Assembly: GCA_026168455.1 (NCBI GenBank)
Contig: CM047425.1
Location: 90,461,580-90,525,579 of the forward strand
Origin: Theocolax elegans
Lineage: Eukaryota; Arthropoda; Insecta; Hymenoptera; Cerocephalidae
Direction: 5' to 3'
DNA: 64,000 bases
Part shown: positions 38,446 to 50,382 of the stretch, piece after piece
Layout: every line of letters begins with the position of its first letter
How positions within the stretch are numbered: position 1 is the first letter of the stretch
Notes under the pieces: generated by a model
Database searches by the model: none
Told to the model about the DNA's origin: nothing
What the model saw: the letters and a program-made list of their open reading frames with translations, nothing else
Position numbers and translations under genes: made by a program

Positions 38446-38607
38446 CGTACCATGGGTAAACATCGCGTCATTACAGTTCTCGGCTCAAATTTCGTGGATG
38501 GTAGTAACATCCTTGGCCGCTCGCTGCGCTCGCGACCGCGGACGTACTAACCATCCACGAAATTTTCCGCCTCGAACAGTAATGACGCGAGGCTCACCCA
38601 AGGTACA
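38446..38607. mobile_element. 162-bp inverted-repeat MITE flanked by TA
   Basis: Inverted arms of about 68 bp run from CGTACCATGGGT (left) and, on the reverse strand, TGTACCTTGGGT (right). They share the long block TCGCGTCATTAC and AATTTCGTGGATGG. A TA dinucleotide flanks each end (38444-38445 and 38608-38609), consistent with Tc1/mariner-type insertion. The middle is CpG-rich, with a GCTCGCTGCGCTCGCG palindrome, in sharp contrast to the AT-rich flanks. No transposase is encoded. Confidence 0.7.
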
Positions 38608-41600
38608 TAAATAACTAATACGTATTCATGTGTATTTGATACTAGCAAGATGTAATGTTCAATTTTTTTTATTTATCTTTTATTAGAATTCTTACCAGAA
38701 ATTAAATATTTATTAATCATCAAATTCTATAGAGCACGTACTTCATAATAACTTGACAAACGCCATGAGAATAATTTAAATACAATTTGTAAGAAATAAA
38801 TAAAGTTACAACTAGAATTCGAACCATAAATTTCAATAAAGGAAGAGAAGTTTAGCTGACGAAGATCTGTCGTTGTATAAAAACTTGTGTGTGTGTGTGC
38901 GAGTAGACAAAATTCTTTATGCATTTCAATACTGCTGATTTTATGTGTCGTTTCAATTTCTGTGCCTGGGTAAGAATGAAAGAAAGGAGAAGACAAGCGC
39001 AGTCGACACACTAGCTGAGAAAAAATTGTCGGATAGAAAAATTTACTTTATATTCGAGGAAAATTCTTGTAAACAGAGAAAACGGAGTTTTTTCTTTAGT
39101 TTTAATTGAATTGTTTAAAACTGATGAAAGAAATTAAGAGAAAATCTGTCAGAGTTCAACAAATATCGGTCTTTCAACTTGTTATAGTTGCTTTGCATTA
39201 GCATATCTCTGCACATTTGTAATTCTGATTCAACTTTTTGTTTGATTTAACGTTGAATAATTACTAACTACTCTATTTAAAGAGGTTCAGTGTGAAAATC
39301 TTGTATAAATAACAAATTTTTACGGACGTTGAAAATTTTTTGTATAAACGTATTGTAAATTCTACATAATTAGCTTGCGTGCTACAGATGACTGTGGCAA
39401 ATTATCTTGTATCTAAATTAGAAAAAAATATATAGTAGCATCCGGAAACTTTTCTTGTAATCGTAATGACATGACTAAGCCGTAAGGTCGTGTTTGAATT
39501 TGAAGCGAATTGCGATAAAAATAAATGAAGCGTGTATAGAAAAAAAAAAAGGAAGAAGGAAGTAATGGCTCGGCTGTACGACTCGTGGTATAGGATAAGA
39601 ATAAGCCGAAATGGGAATGAGAATAAAAAAATAAAAAGAATATTAGAGTTGGCTGTGGAGAATCGCAATTTGTTTGAACGAGTTTTCGGTGAGAATGTAT
39701 AGGTAGTGTGTATGGTTCGCAGAAGGTCGTCTCCCGTCGCCACCACTGTGGGTCATCAGATACCCTCGGATCGTTTAGAGACTAGAAGCACATCTTACTG
39801 TTATGTATACCATAGCGAAACGCACGTGAGAGTTTCTTCACATTGTTTGCGCTGGTTGCTCCAACTTTCCTTTATAAATATGTATTCATATCACGTAAAC
39901 TCGTCATACAACTGTTTTCAAAATATTGGATTTTATACACATACATATATTTATACACGTGTACGTTCGTTCAACTTCCACCAATAGGTTATGATCAGTT
40001 AAACCTTTTACATACTCGTTCAATTTAATAAACTGTTAATATGATATGAAAATAACCTAATTCTGTATTTTATGATTATTATTTTTACAATTAATTGTTA
40101 TTCAATTTTCATAAAATAAAAGTATATTTCTGTTAGTTTAAATAAGTCTAGTTAACTGCATGTTGTGTCACAATTATACCTTACGAAATATTGTATTATG
40201 CATTGCGAAAATGTATAAAATGTAGAAAAATTGCGAGAAGAAAAATGTACAAAAAATGCGATGCATTGATTTGCAACTTCCGTAAAATTCACTTGATTCT
40301 TAGCCTTTGTGGCGTTACTTAAACTTCCTTTTGGTGTCCTCTTAACCAGAAAAGATAAAGAGATAGGATACGCTGTCATAACCTTAAATTCCGCTACTGG
40401 AACTTCCATTCGAGAGAATTACCCAGTTATTTCGGTAAAATCGTAAAAAATGTTAAACCAATCTACTTTATATGTTCGTATTATTTGCAACTAACTTTAA
40501 CTAATTTGTATTAAACCACGTTGGATGTGCGACATTTTCAAGATATGAAAATTAATGCTCGTTTTCTGGATGCGCAACCTTTGGAATTCGATGTGTACAC
40601 ATATGCATATAGTTGAAGAAGGTAAGAGTCTTGTCGTCTTGGCTAACGAAGTAGGGCGTCTTGAAAACAAGATCAAGTCGAGCTACCCTACGGATGGAAC
40701 GGGGAGTTTAGGAGAATTCTGCTCCAATCTAATCGAGAGTCCGCGCAAGCAAAGGACAGCTACCAAAAGTTTCAGCCTCTCTCCCTCTCCTTTCCTTTTC
40801 CCTCTCCTCTCTCATTCTGCACCTGAGTTGCTGCACGACGTGATGGTTATAGTAGTGGCTTTGTTATTGTTGTCTCGCTCTTAATTAAGACGCGCATTTC
40901 CAATTGTGAAAGACACACACACACGCGCGCACACGCATATACACTCACGTACACACGGAGGGAGGAATGAAGAAAGATAAAGAGCGAGAGTGAGAGATAG
41001 AAAGAGAATCAAGAGAGAGAGAGAGAGAGAGAAAGAGGTAACCACAGTACCTTGCTTCGTTGGTCGAGAATACGGACGAGGACTGCTTTTTAAAACGATA
41101 TCTAGGAAAACGAATTAAATGTGCCATTCTACCATGACGAGTTCAGAGTAATGCAACGTATATGAATGGCGCTTGATTGTTTTTTGAAATTTCAAGAGTG
41201 GGTTAAAACTTGGGTGCATTAGCTTATTTTAATTTACTACTTTACAGCAATTCCACTGATTATCGCATTTACCCGGAAACTGGGGTATTTAATACACAAA
41301 TGTTAAATAACAAATAAAAAAATAGAAAACGAAATTCATTGCAATGGTGCTATTACACACAACGCATAAAATTTATTTTAAATTATTTAAATGACATTAC
41401 AAATTACTGAATGTTTTATTTTAAATAATTGAAATGTATAAGAATAAATTAATTAACCCACGGAAAAAGATAATATCTAAGGAGTAGATGAAAAATCAAC
41501 AGCTTATGTAAAAATTATTATTGAGAAAATGATAAAATGAATAAAATAATTTAAAAATTATTACAATGAAACCTATTTTATCACTTGGAAATTTTTTTGA

Positions 41601-41617
41601 AAAAATGTTCATTACAG
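38608..41617. other. Spacer with weak exon candidates
   Basis: AT-rich, with GC-richer segments at 39700-39850 and 40540-41130. The first holds an ATG frame (39712-39825) that ends at a GTGAGA donor. The second holds a 109-codon ATG frame (40555-40884) with a donor-like GAAG|GTAAGA near 40619 and a CT-rich end. Neither has family support. Confidence 0.35.
41010..41037. repeat. (GA)n microsatellite
   Basis: Preceded at 40913-40960 by a CA/CG-rich stretch (ACACACACACGCGCGCACAC) and GA-rich sequence. Confidence 0.9.
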
Positions 41618-41779
41618 GAAAAAATATCAAATATTACCTCAAAGCTCAACGGAATAATCGAGTGCGCGCGTAACGAATATATGCAATCACAAGTTTCATG
41701 TTCTAAAAGAACTTTCAGAAAGCGAGTTTTACCACAAGTTGAAGGAAAAAAAACTAAAGTGAATAAGTTGAAGCGGTAA
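41618..41779 (+). CDS. Candidate terminal exon with a basic C-terminus, unidentified
   Basis: After an acceptor TTCATTACAG| (last base 41617) the frame runs in phase 0 for 53 codons to a TAA at 41777-41779. It starts EKISNITSKLNGIIECARNE and ends SKRTFRKRVLPQ...KKTKVNKLKR. The first part could form a short amphipathic helix. The last 25 residues are strongly basic, as in nucleic-acid- or chromatin-binding tails. A possible upstream partner is 39712-39825: an ATG followed by VRRRSSPVATTVGHQ and a CAC|GTGAGA donor, also phase 0. That link is speculative. No family is recognised. Confidence 0.22.
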   Translation, partial: EKISNITSKLNGIIECARNEYMQSQVSCSKRTFRKRVLPQVEGKKTKVNKLKR

Positions 41780-42761
41780 TTGAACAAAGAGTTAATAAAA
41801 AAGCTGTTTATTTTTTAACAAAAATTTCTTAATCAACTTTTTCATCGACGTTCCATTCATCGGGATTCAAATTTCTACGAGAGTTTACATCTTAGTAGCC
41901 TTCATTCTTTCCTCTGATAAACCTATTCTCTTTTTCTCACTACCGAGTTTCCTTGAAAGGTCTCTAGCTACAAAGCATACGATCGAAAAAAAGAGAAGAC
42001 CGAGTCAATTTCAGGAAAAAAAGAGGAAGGATGTGAGAGGAGCTGGAAAAAAAGAAAGAAAGAGAAGGAGGAATGAATTAAGCATAAAAATTTATCGAAC
42101 TCTCGAAGAGAGGGAGAGTATATAGCCGGGTCCAGCTAAACCGTGTCGATTTTCCCTTTCCTCTCCCCGCAACTCTCCTTCCGATTTTTTGGCGAAGCTC
42201 GTAATCGCTAATCGATGCGATTTATCTGGCTCGCGGGTACTCCGTAAAAGAAACAGAGTTCACACGGCCATTACCCAGAGCGGTCTGACGCTTTTTTTTC
42301 CAACGTACTGGATCGATTTGCCGGCAGCCAGCTTGTGTATACCTTACTTCTTTCTTTCTCTTTCTTGATTTTCTCAGAGTGCATCAGTCTATCTCTAAGT
42401 AATGCACCTATCATTTATATATTTATCAACGTACCTATTCGTCGATCCGTCGTTTCTTTTGGTAGGAAAATTTTACGGTAGGAAATATCGCTTACTTTTA
42501 CGACATTTTTGCCGCACATGCCCTGATTTTCGACCTCGGGGGAGGAATATTTAAATTTTACAGCTAGAGTTAGTTTTTACCGGTTTTCGACAAACTTGAA
42601 TACAAAGATGTTCATTTTCTTTGGCCTAATAGTTTCTTCGTGATTTTATAATTTTTTAAAATTTAATCGTATATATACGTGCATATATTATCTCAATCTA
42701 TCAGCATTCTACGATATTTTTTCATATTTTTAGTTGAAATCGAAACTATATACGTTTTTAA
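41780..42761. other. Spacer with a GC-richer block at 42.08-42.55 kb
   Basis: A TATA-like GAGTATATAGCC near 42115 precedes CpG-richer, pyrimidine-rich sequence. No frame or donor completes a gene model. Confidence 0.35.
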
Positions 42762-43276
42762 TAGGGATGTGCAAGTCGAGAACTCCAGTTATAAATAAAT
42801 AAAAAATTTAATTTATCGAAATACTCGCTCAGCTCGTGCTACTCGTATGCATCGAGTTACTCGTTTAACTCGAGCTACTCGGACAATTCGAGTTACTTGT
42901 GCTATTCGAGCTACTCATTTAATTAGTGTCATATTACTCGTCGCATATGAACATCAAACTGTTTGAACATCTTGTTTTAATTTAATTGAAGACAAATTTT
43001 TAAGTAAAAATAAGGTTGATCGAGCGGTTTGATCAATTCGGTTATTAGCTCGAACTACTCGAAATGTTCGAGTTACTCCGATAATTTGAGTAACTTAATA
43101 CTTTCGAGTTTCTTGGTCTTACCAAACAGTTCCGACAATACGAATCACTCAATTATTATAAGAGAAGCTCTCGATCATTATGTTATTTATTCGACTCGAT
43201 TTGGTACTCGTTTCGAGATCGTCAAATCGAGTTTTCAACTGAATAATTCGAATTTTCAAGAACTCGCATATTTCTA
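42762..43276. mobile_element. CGAG-rich inverted-repeat element, 515 bp
   Basis: The ends are imperfectly inverted: left TAGGGATGTGCAAGTCGAG, right (reverse strand) TAGAAATATGCGAGTTCTT. The interior is a decayed run of short units such as CGAGCTACTCG, CGAGTTACTCG and TCGAACTACTCG, which read similarly on both strands and make local palindromes. The open frames inside follow this repetition and are not genes. It is probably a non-autonomous element or an expanded simple repeat trapped between terminal repeats. Target-site duplications are not evident. Confidence 0.5.
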
Positions 43277-45897
43277 GTTTTAGCTTAATAGTCGATAAAT
43301 AAACATTTAATTAACTGGAGTCACAATGAGTTAATATTTCATATTTTTATTCTAAATATATAACGTTTAATTGTGAAGTATTGCAGAGAACAAATTGAGT
43401 TAGTCTTTAAAAGTTTCAATTTATTTAAAAGTGAAAAATGCGGGCTTAATGCACACTAAAATATCAAGCAATTTTAGATTTTAGAGCGCTAATAGTCGCT
43501 GAAAATAATATTTTTTTTTATATAAATTAAGAAATTAATAAATGTTTTTAAAAATTAAATTGCATAAAATAGTTTATTTAAAAAACTGACTGTTGATAAT
43601 AATATATAAAAATACATATAAAAAGATATTCTCACGTATATAGTATAGGAAAATTCCTGCAAAATTGGGCAACATTAACATGCGGCCGTAGTCAAACCAG
43701 ACTTTGGTAATTTTATCGAAGATTAAAATTACAAAGATAAGGAAAATACGCGCATACTCAGTACGAAGTGTGCTCAAACGGGAGAAATACTCGTCTTAGC
43801 ATTATACTCAGTTATCGCGCTTTACATGCATGTTCATCCGAGGCTTGTTAAATAGCACGTACGATAAATTCGAGCTCATTTATATTCTGCGAACTGCACG
43901 GAAAAACAACGGGGCTTAATTACGGACGAGATGGTATAAAACTTAAGGCTATGGCCTTGATATCATATCCCGACTTTAAAGTATAAAATGCTAATACCCA
44001 CAACGACTAATAATTTTTAATATTTCGTTGATTATATGTGTTTACTTTAGTTCTATACACTGCGTTTCTTTTTTAAGTCGAGCTTAAATATCGCCTTCGA
44101 ATACATTTCCATTTTAATGTATTTTATGTCCAAGCACAATTTATTATTAAACACCGTAAATGTTACGCCAATTCAATTAAGAGACTGGTTGTTAAAATGC
44201 AGAGTAACTTTATTTCATTGATTAATTTCATCTATATTGTTCGATTGTTATTTCATATATCCATTTGAATATTAATGTAATTTTGTGTACATCGATTTAT
44301 CTTACATTTCTACGTGAATTTCGGTAATTACATAAATGAAAACAAAAATATAATAAAATCAATAAATCAATAAAGATTTATAAATGATAATTACATCAGG
44401 CCATAATCAAGTTTGAAGTACAAAAATGTAATTAGTCATGTGAAAATATGTCAACATTTTGAACAATAATTAATTAAAATAATATAAAATTGATAAAGTA
44501 TGAGGTAATCGAGAATCTATCGACAATTTTTATTTATTTAACTACAGCGAGCACTTGGTATCGAGTATAAAACAGTATACGCTATAAATTTGATAATAAC
44601 CAAATTCTGAAAATTTCGGAGTAACAGAAGTTTCATTACTCTCATAAAGCTGGTTTAATGGACGTGAGAATCTAACGAATTGCGGATTAAAAACAATTGG
44701 CCAATAGGGTATGCGCGGTGTAAAGGTTCGAAACATACTGAGTACGTTCGATAAAGCAATAGAGGAGCTAATAAACAATTGACAGGAGTCAGTGCCGCTA
44801 ACAAGAACAACGCCGGCTTTAAAGTCTGTGTGGTCCGTTGCGTAACTATTGTTTGCACAGAGCCATTGAGCTTGTCGGAACAGAGCAACGCTAATTGTCC
44901 GCGGAGCATCGATGATATATTCAGCTTGTGAGTATCGATGATATAATCACTTACATAGACCAATTTCTCATTGTTCCCTCAATTATTATTAGACATCGAT
45001 TGTCTTCGGGTTCCGAAATCAGTGACGATTGTACTGTTTGCATGATTTATGTCACTCCAATAATTTCAAGAGATGAAAAAACACGCGTTATATAAATGAA
45101 CGTACGAGAATACGCCAATTCTTTTTGATTCGTTATATATTCTACTTTCCTCTGTGAATACAAAATAAAACAAATAGATTAATGGCGCGTGAGAAGAATG
45201 AATTAAAAAGGAGTAGACTATTATCGCGTATTAGCGAAAGTAGTATTATTCTCGATTCACGTGGTAAGCGAGTACCGAAAGAGGAAGAAGGAAAAATAGT
45301 CGGAAGAAGTAAACGACCCACTTGACAAAGGAAACTGTAGGTCGCAGTTGTTTTATTCATCGATCATTCGAAATGTGACTCCAATGCGCATCGATATCGC
45401 CTCAGACTCGTTCCGGTCGATATATGTTGCAGAACTTGAACGCCGCGGTATGCAAATAAAATGGGAAAAAAAGAAGCGGTCCCATATCCGGAAGTATATG
45501 CTGGATTCGGTGGGCAACCCGATGTTACGTGCAATTGAAAGTCTGATTTATTGAGGAGCCATATTAGAGCGAGCACGTGTCGCGATAAGAAAGCTTTTGG
45601 TTTTACTCTTTCTCGCGCACGCGATTTCCATTATCATAACCTACGTATAGAGGCGGGGTAGAAAATGTAACCCACTCCCACCTCCAATAGTTTTCAAAAA
45701 CGCATTTCGCACACGCGGCAGCCTCCAACTAAGATGAGAAGTGTGCCGATATATTATTCAGAAGGTTGCGAGATATCGATCTTCTCCTCTCTTTTTTTCT
45801 CTTTTCTGCTAAAGTCTCTCTTGGCATTGGCAGGACGTGGAATTCTGCATACCCGTGTGTTTATCTATAAAGGTGCGGGTGTATTTGTGTTTTCCCT

Positions 45898-45922
45898 TTC
45901 TCTCTCTCTCTCTCTTTCTCTT
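45898..45922. repeat. (CT)n microsatellite
   Basis: A CT repeat inside a moderately GC-rich block. Frames on both strands read SLSLSL or RERERE. Confidence 0.9.
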
Positions 45923-47932
45923 GCTCTCCCTCCACGATGCCTTTTGCGAGAATAAAGAAAATACAACGGAAAGTACATTTCGCCCGAGAATAAATCGATT
46001 GATATGGCTGAGCGTAGTGTCGTAGAATACCCCTCTCAAACTCATAATAAAAGCAAACGGAGAATGTTCTTATAAAAGTTGTATCAAGAAAAAACATTTG
46101 TCCGGTTTTCTTTCTCGGCGAACTAGTTTTACGAAATGATACGCGATGCCACTGTACCAGGCGGTTGTTATTATATACTCGGCTTCCTCTCCCATAGATA
46201 TAACGATTATTATTTCTTCATCGCCGAGCTAAATAAATTCGGTTATTTGGGTTTGCCGAGAAAATATGAATTAGACTAAATAAATCATACCTTGGATAAA
46301 CATTCGGAATTTATAAATGATTTAGCGTATTTGTTTGTGAAAACTTTGCCGGCCACGCTTATCTCCTGTTCCATTAATTTAAAAGTCAACCGGAAAAATA
46401 ATTTCAAGATAATCAAGTTGCGTTAATTCCGTATAGCTTTTTGTTATTATACGGCTGGAAATACTGACTTTAAATACTGACACTTTTTTGATACCGAAAA
46501 AAGATCGAGATTCAAATATAAATCGGTGTTTTCAATTATTAACTTTAATAACAAAGTTATTTTAATGGGATATAGTTCTCCAAGTATACTCATCGGCTTT
46601 TAAATTACTCGATTTTAAATTGTATTAACGAGTATTTTGAACGCGATTAAATGTCAAATTTTAATACAATTTTCGTCATTTCAACAATTTTGAATTAAGT
46701 GAAACCACCATTCTAACTTATATACAATTTTACAAAATGTACATATATATATAAATATTTACGTATGCAAAACAGTTGTATTACTCCGATATGATGATTA
46801 GGTGAGTATTAAAGTCTGTTGACCTATATGTGAAGAGCTTATTTATTTCAATCTAAAGTTTATAAAAAGCAGTGCTCGATCGACCTTTTTAAAAGCGAAA
46901 ATATTTAAATTTCAATATTTAGCTTTGAAAAGCAGATTAAACATATATACAAGATTGTGAGAATTATATCACAGCAAATTATTTTTTAATCACTAACCTT
47001 CATTTTAATACGTTACTTTTAATTCACAAATAAATGATACATGTATGATATTATTGCTATTCGATTAGTTAGGTATACCTACAGTGAAAAAACATTGCCT
47101 TCAAATTATGCTATTGGTAAATTAGATTAAAATTTTTAAGTAAACATATACATAATGCACTATTAACGTTAAGTAATAGTAAACGTTTAATAAAAATTGA
47201 AAGTAGAATGGTAATAAATTAAAGGTATCGCCAAGCAATTTTTAATAAAAAGAAAAGCAGAAAACGCCAAGGAAGCAAAAAAGTTGTAGAGGCTCGCGCA
47301 CCCGTACGGTATTAATCACTCGAGTGCCTTCAGTTGTGCAAACAAGAGCGCGGACTAAGCAAATATATTTTTTGGCTCGACTGGCTCGAAACACCGCGCG
47401 AACAAATAGGTACCGGAATCTTCGAACTGTCCGCCCTGTAGATACACTCGCGCGCATTTATTTCCAAACCGGATCCATAACTTGCGCAATGTTTTTTTTT
47501 CACCCTACCTCGGACAAAGGACTCGCGCGAATCCCCGGCATTTGAAGCTATTACCTGCGATGGAAAAAGACAACCAACCATTAATCAAATCGAAGAGTAA
47601 CAAAAAAATATTATATATATATGTATGTATGTATATAAAATAAAAACCTAAAAGAAGAGAAAGGAAGAGAAGAATTTCGCTATGGCGATGTAACGAGTTC
47701 CAGTTATTTTTCCGCGAGCTCATTTACTAATGTTTAGTCGAGGGAAAAGTGCGAGCTACTCCCCGCAGTGGGACGCGTCTCCAAATGGCCCTCGAATGAA
47801 TATCTGGACGAGGGCAGGGATAGCGTAAATAAATCTTTCCCCAGACATTACTGCGCCTCGTGACATCGAGTGCGCAAGCTCTTCTTTTTTCCGTCCTGTC
47901 CACGCTATATACGAAAACGATCGTGCTCTCTT

Positions 47933-47935
<3 letters not shown>

Positions 47936-47970
<35 letters not shown>
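47936..47970. repeat. (CT)n microsatellite
   Basis: About 34 bp of pure CT repeat directly followed by GTGAGT. This resembles an exon end but is simply the repeat boundary. Confidence 0.9.
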
Positions 47971-47974
<4 letters not shown>

Positions 47975-50328
47975 GTAGTTATAGATCGAAGAGCGCACCT
48001 CTCGCTACACGGAAATCGTGTCGTGTGGCTTTCTTTCGATGCCCGGACGTGCGCTTCGTAATTCACCGGTATGAGTAGAAGCTTTAAAAGCTCTTAAATG
48101 TGATTAACGATCCCAGATTTTTATTTGCGATATGGGACTTTTAAGATTTTTAGTAGGTTAACCGCTTGATAAAATGTACCGTGTAAGGAGTTTTTAGAAA
48201 GAAAAATAATTTTGCCGTTTAGTCATATGAACTAAAAGTTTGAAATACATTTTTATAAGGCAAGATCTACATATTTAGATTTTATTTAAAAATCAAGCGT
48301 TCATTTTGAGAAGTATATAATGATTATCGCCATTTACGCTTCGTCCTTCAGGAACAATTTTTTCCTATTTTTCATATAGTTTGACGTCGCTCTAATTATG
48401 CCTCCAAAACGGGTGGTACTCAGTGACAAAGTCATGCAATGTACTTTGTGAAAAACGCACTTGTTGAAAATGCAATAAAAATATATATAACAAAATTAAT
48501 CATTATTAATTAATTTTTACGCTTTCTGCGCGAACGAATACTATTTCCATTACATATAATAACAAGAAAAAAATGTGTATATAAACTTGAAAGTTCTCTC
48601 TATTGTTAAATCATGCGACTCGTATTCTCTGTACAGTACATATTACTAGATCGATAAATCCAATTCAAATTTTTATCCAAGCAATAAAGCTCATTCACCT
48701 GGATGACTAATGGTAGTAGTTAGATAAATCGGAAATTATGTAGAGTATCGAAAAAAAAAAGTTGCGAAACCATCCGATCGGTGAGATTGGATTTACATTT
48801 GCTAGATGTGTAAATGGAAGAAACAAGAATCGTCAGAGAGAAATGAAATACACGCATGTACGAGGGTGTGTGCATCTTGTCGCTTTGGCAAACGACTTAG
48901 TCTCGCTCAACGATGACTACGATGATATCGGCGTACATACCCTTTGCGCCCTTGCATTCGTTTAGTTGGCGAAGGCACTCGATGGTTAATAGATGGTTGA
49001 TAAAGCACGCCTTGCTTATCTCTTATCGGCTACTGACACCCGCATCTAGTTGCACCTCGATCCCTAAGGGTAGTTACGCTTCTATGTATATCTTCGAGCT
49101 AAGAAGAGACTTACGAACTAGAAAGGGATCTTTGCGTCTGCCCACGCATTTTACTTTCAGTAGCTCTATTAGATAAAGAGTAAATATTTTTTAATCGTAT
49201 ATGTTGCTGGAGTCAAGAAATTTTGTTAACTTGATTCTTCTATGTAAGTAAACGAATACAACAAATATTAATTTATGTTAAAGTACAGTTTGTCCAGTAC
49301 ATTTTTTTATGTTATTTGTAAAAATGAATGATAAATTGTAACGCACAACATCTAAATATAAAATACTGTACATGGATTTCCATGGATAACGAAAGTTTTT
49401 GAGATTGATCTAATAATAACCCAGTCAAAAAATTAATATTCAAAATATTTAGGAATAATTTAAAACCATATAACAGATCTTATCAATATAGAAAAAGTGT
49501 GAATACCAAAATGCGTGTCAAAACAGCTTAGATGAATGACGATTATATTAAAGATGTAAATATCGAAGCTTTACTTGCCATATTTATTAGCTGAGTCATT
49601 TCTAAATTTATGTCACGGTAAAAAGTATGTCTTTTGAGTCCAGCAGCGCTACATTTAAATCATTTTTTTTCTTATTTTATCAATGGCGCACGCATCACCT
49701 TTAAAGAATATAACTATAGTGAATATGTACTTAATCGTATTTTAACTTCTTATTATTATCTAGTATTTAGATATTGAATTGGTATAATACAAATGTATTT
49801 TAATGTTAATTCATGTATTAGGAATTACAAATCGGCTGATTGGACTTATTATATATTACGCATACGTTAAACCAACGCGTAAATGCTTAGGATGTCAATA
49901 AACGAAATGAACAACCTATATTTTAAAATGTGATGATGATGCAGGATATCCATCGAAATGTCGCAGAAATAATCTAAATTATTGATTTGTTCATATAGAT
50001 TGATATATCTTTTCCAATATACTATATTTTAAAAGTTTGTGATAGTGATTAGACAATTCAATATTTATTACTATATTGTGTTACAAAATTATTATTTTGG
50101 TACAAATTGTATTCATTACTTCAATACTGTTGGTAATAAACAAACTCATGAATAATTATTAATCTTAGTCGAGTAAATTTTGAAGTAAAAAACATATGAG
50201 AGAGATGATAATAAAATTCGAAATCGGGAATAGATCCTGGTCTGTACTAATCTCGCACCATCTACAATCTAACTCGCGTGTACGTGTTCGTGCCATTGGG
50301 CTGCTTGACGGACGTAGGGGTGATTCTA

Positions 50329-50349
50329 CCCCCCCTCCCTCCCTCCTCC

Positions 50350-50382
<33 letters not shown>
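50329..50382. repeat. C-run plus (CT)n microsatellite
   Basis: CCCCCCCTCCCTCCCTCCTC passes into a CT repeat ending at 50382. It lies inside a GC-richer island at 50.2-50.7 kb. Confidence 0.85.

Noticed and set aside
38805..38830. tRNA B-box-like GGTTCGAATTC on the minus strand
   Set aside because: No A box, anticodon arm or acceptor stem could be built around it.
44655..44963. 102-codon minus-strand ATG frame with overlapping frames
   Set aside because: Hydrophobic and odorant-receptor-like at a glance, but the conserved receptor motifs are absent. The plus strand is open as well.
46279..46374. Minus-strand frame MEQEISVAGKVFTNKYAKSF ending at an AAG|GTATGA donor
   Set aside because: Coding-like, but only about 30 codons, with a weak acceptor and no partner exon. 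Kept out of the annotation.
47936..47980. GTGAGT donor after a long CT tract
   Set aside because: The exon side would be pure microsatellite. The match comes from the repeat boundary.
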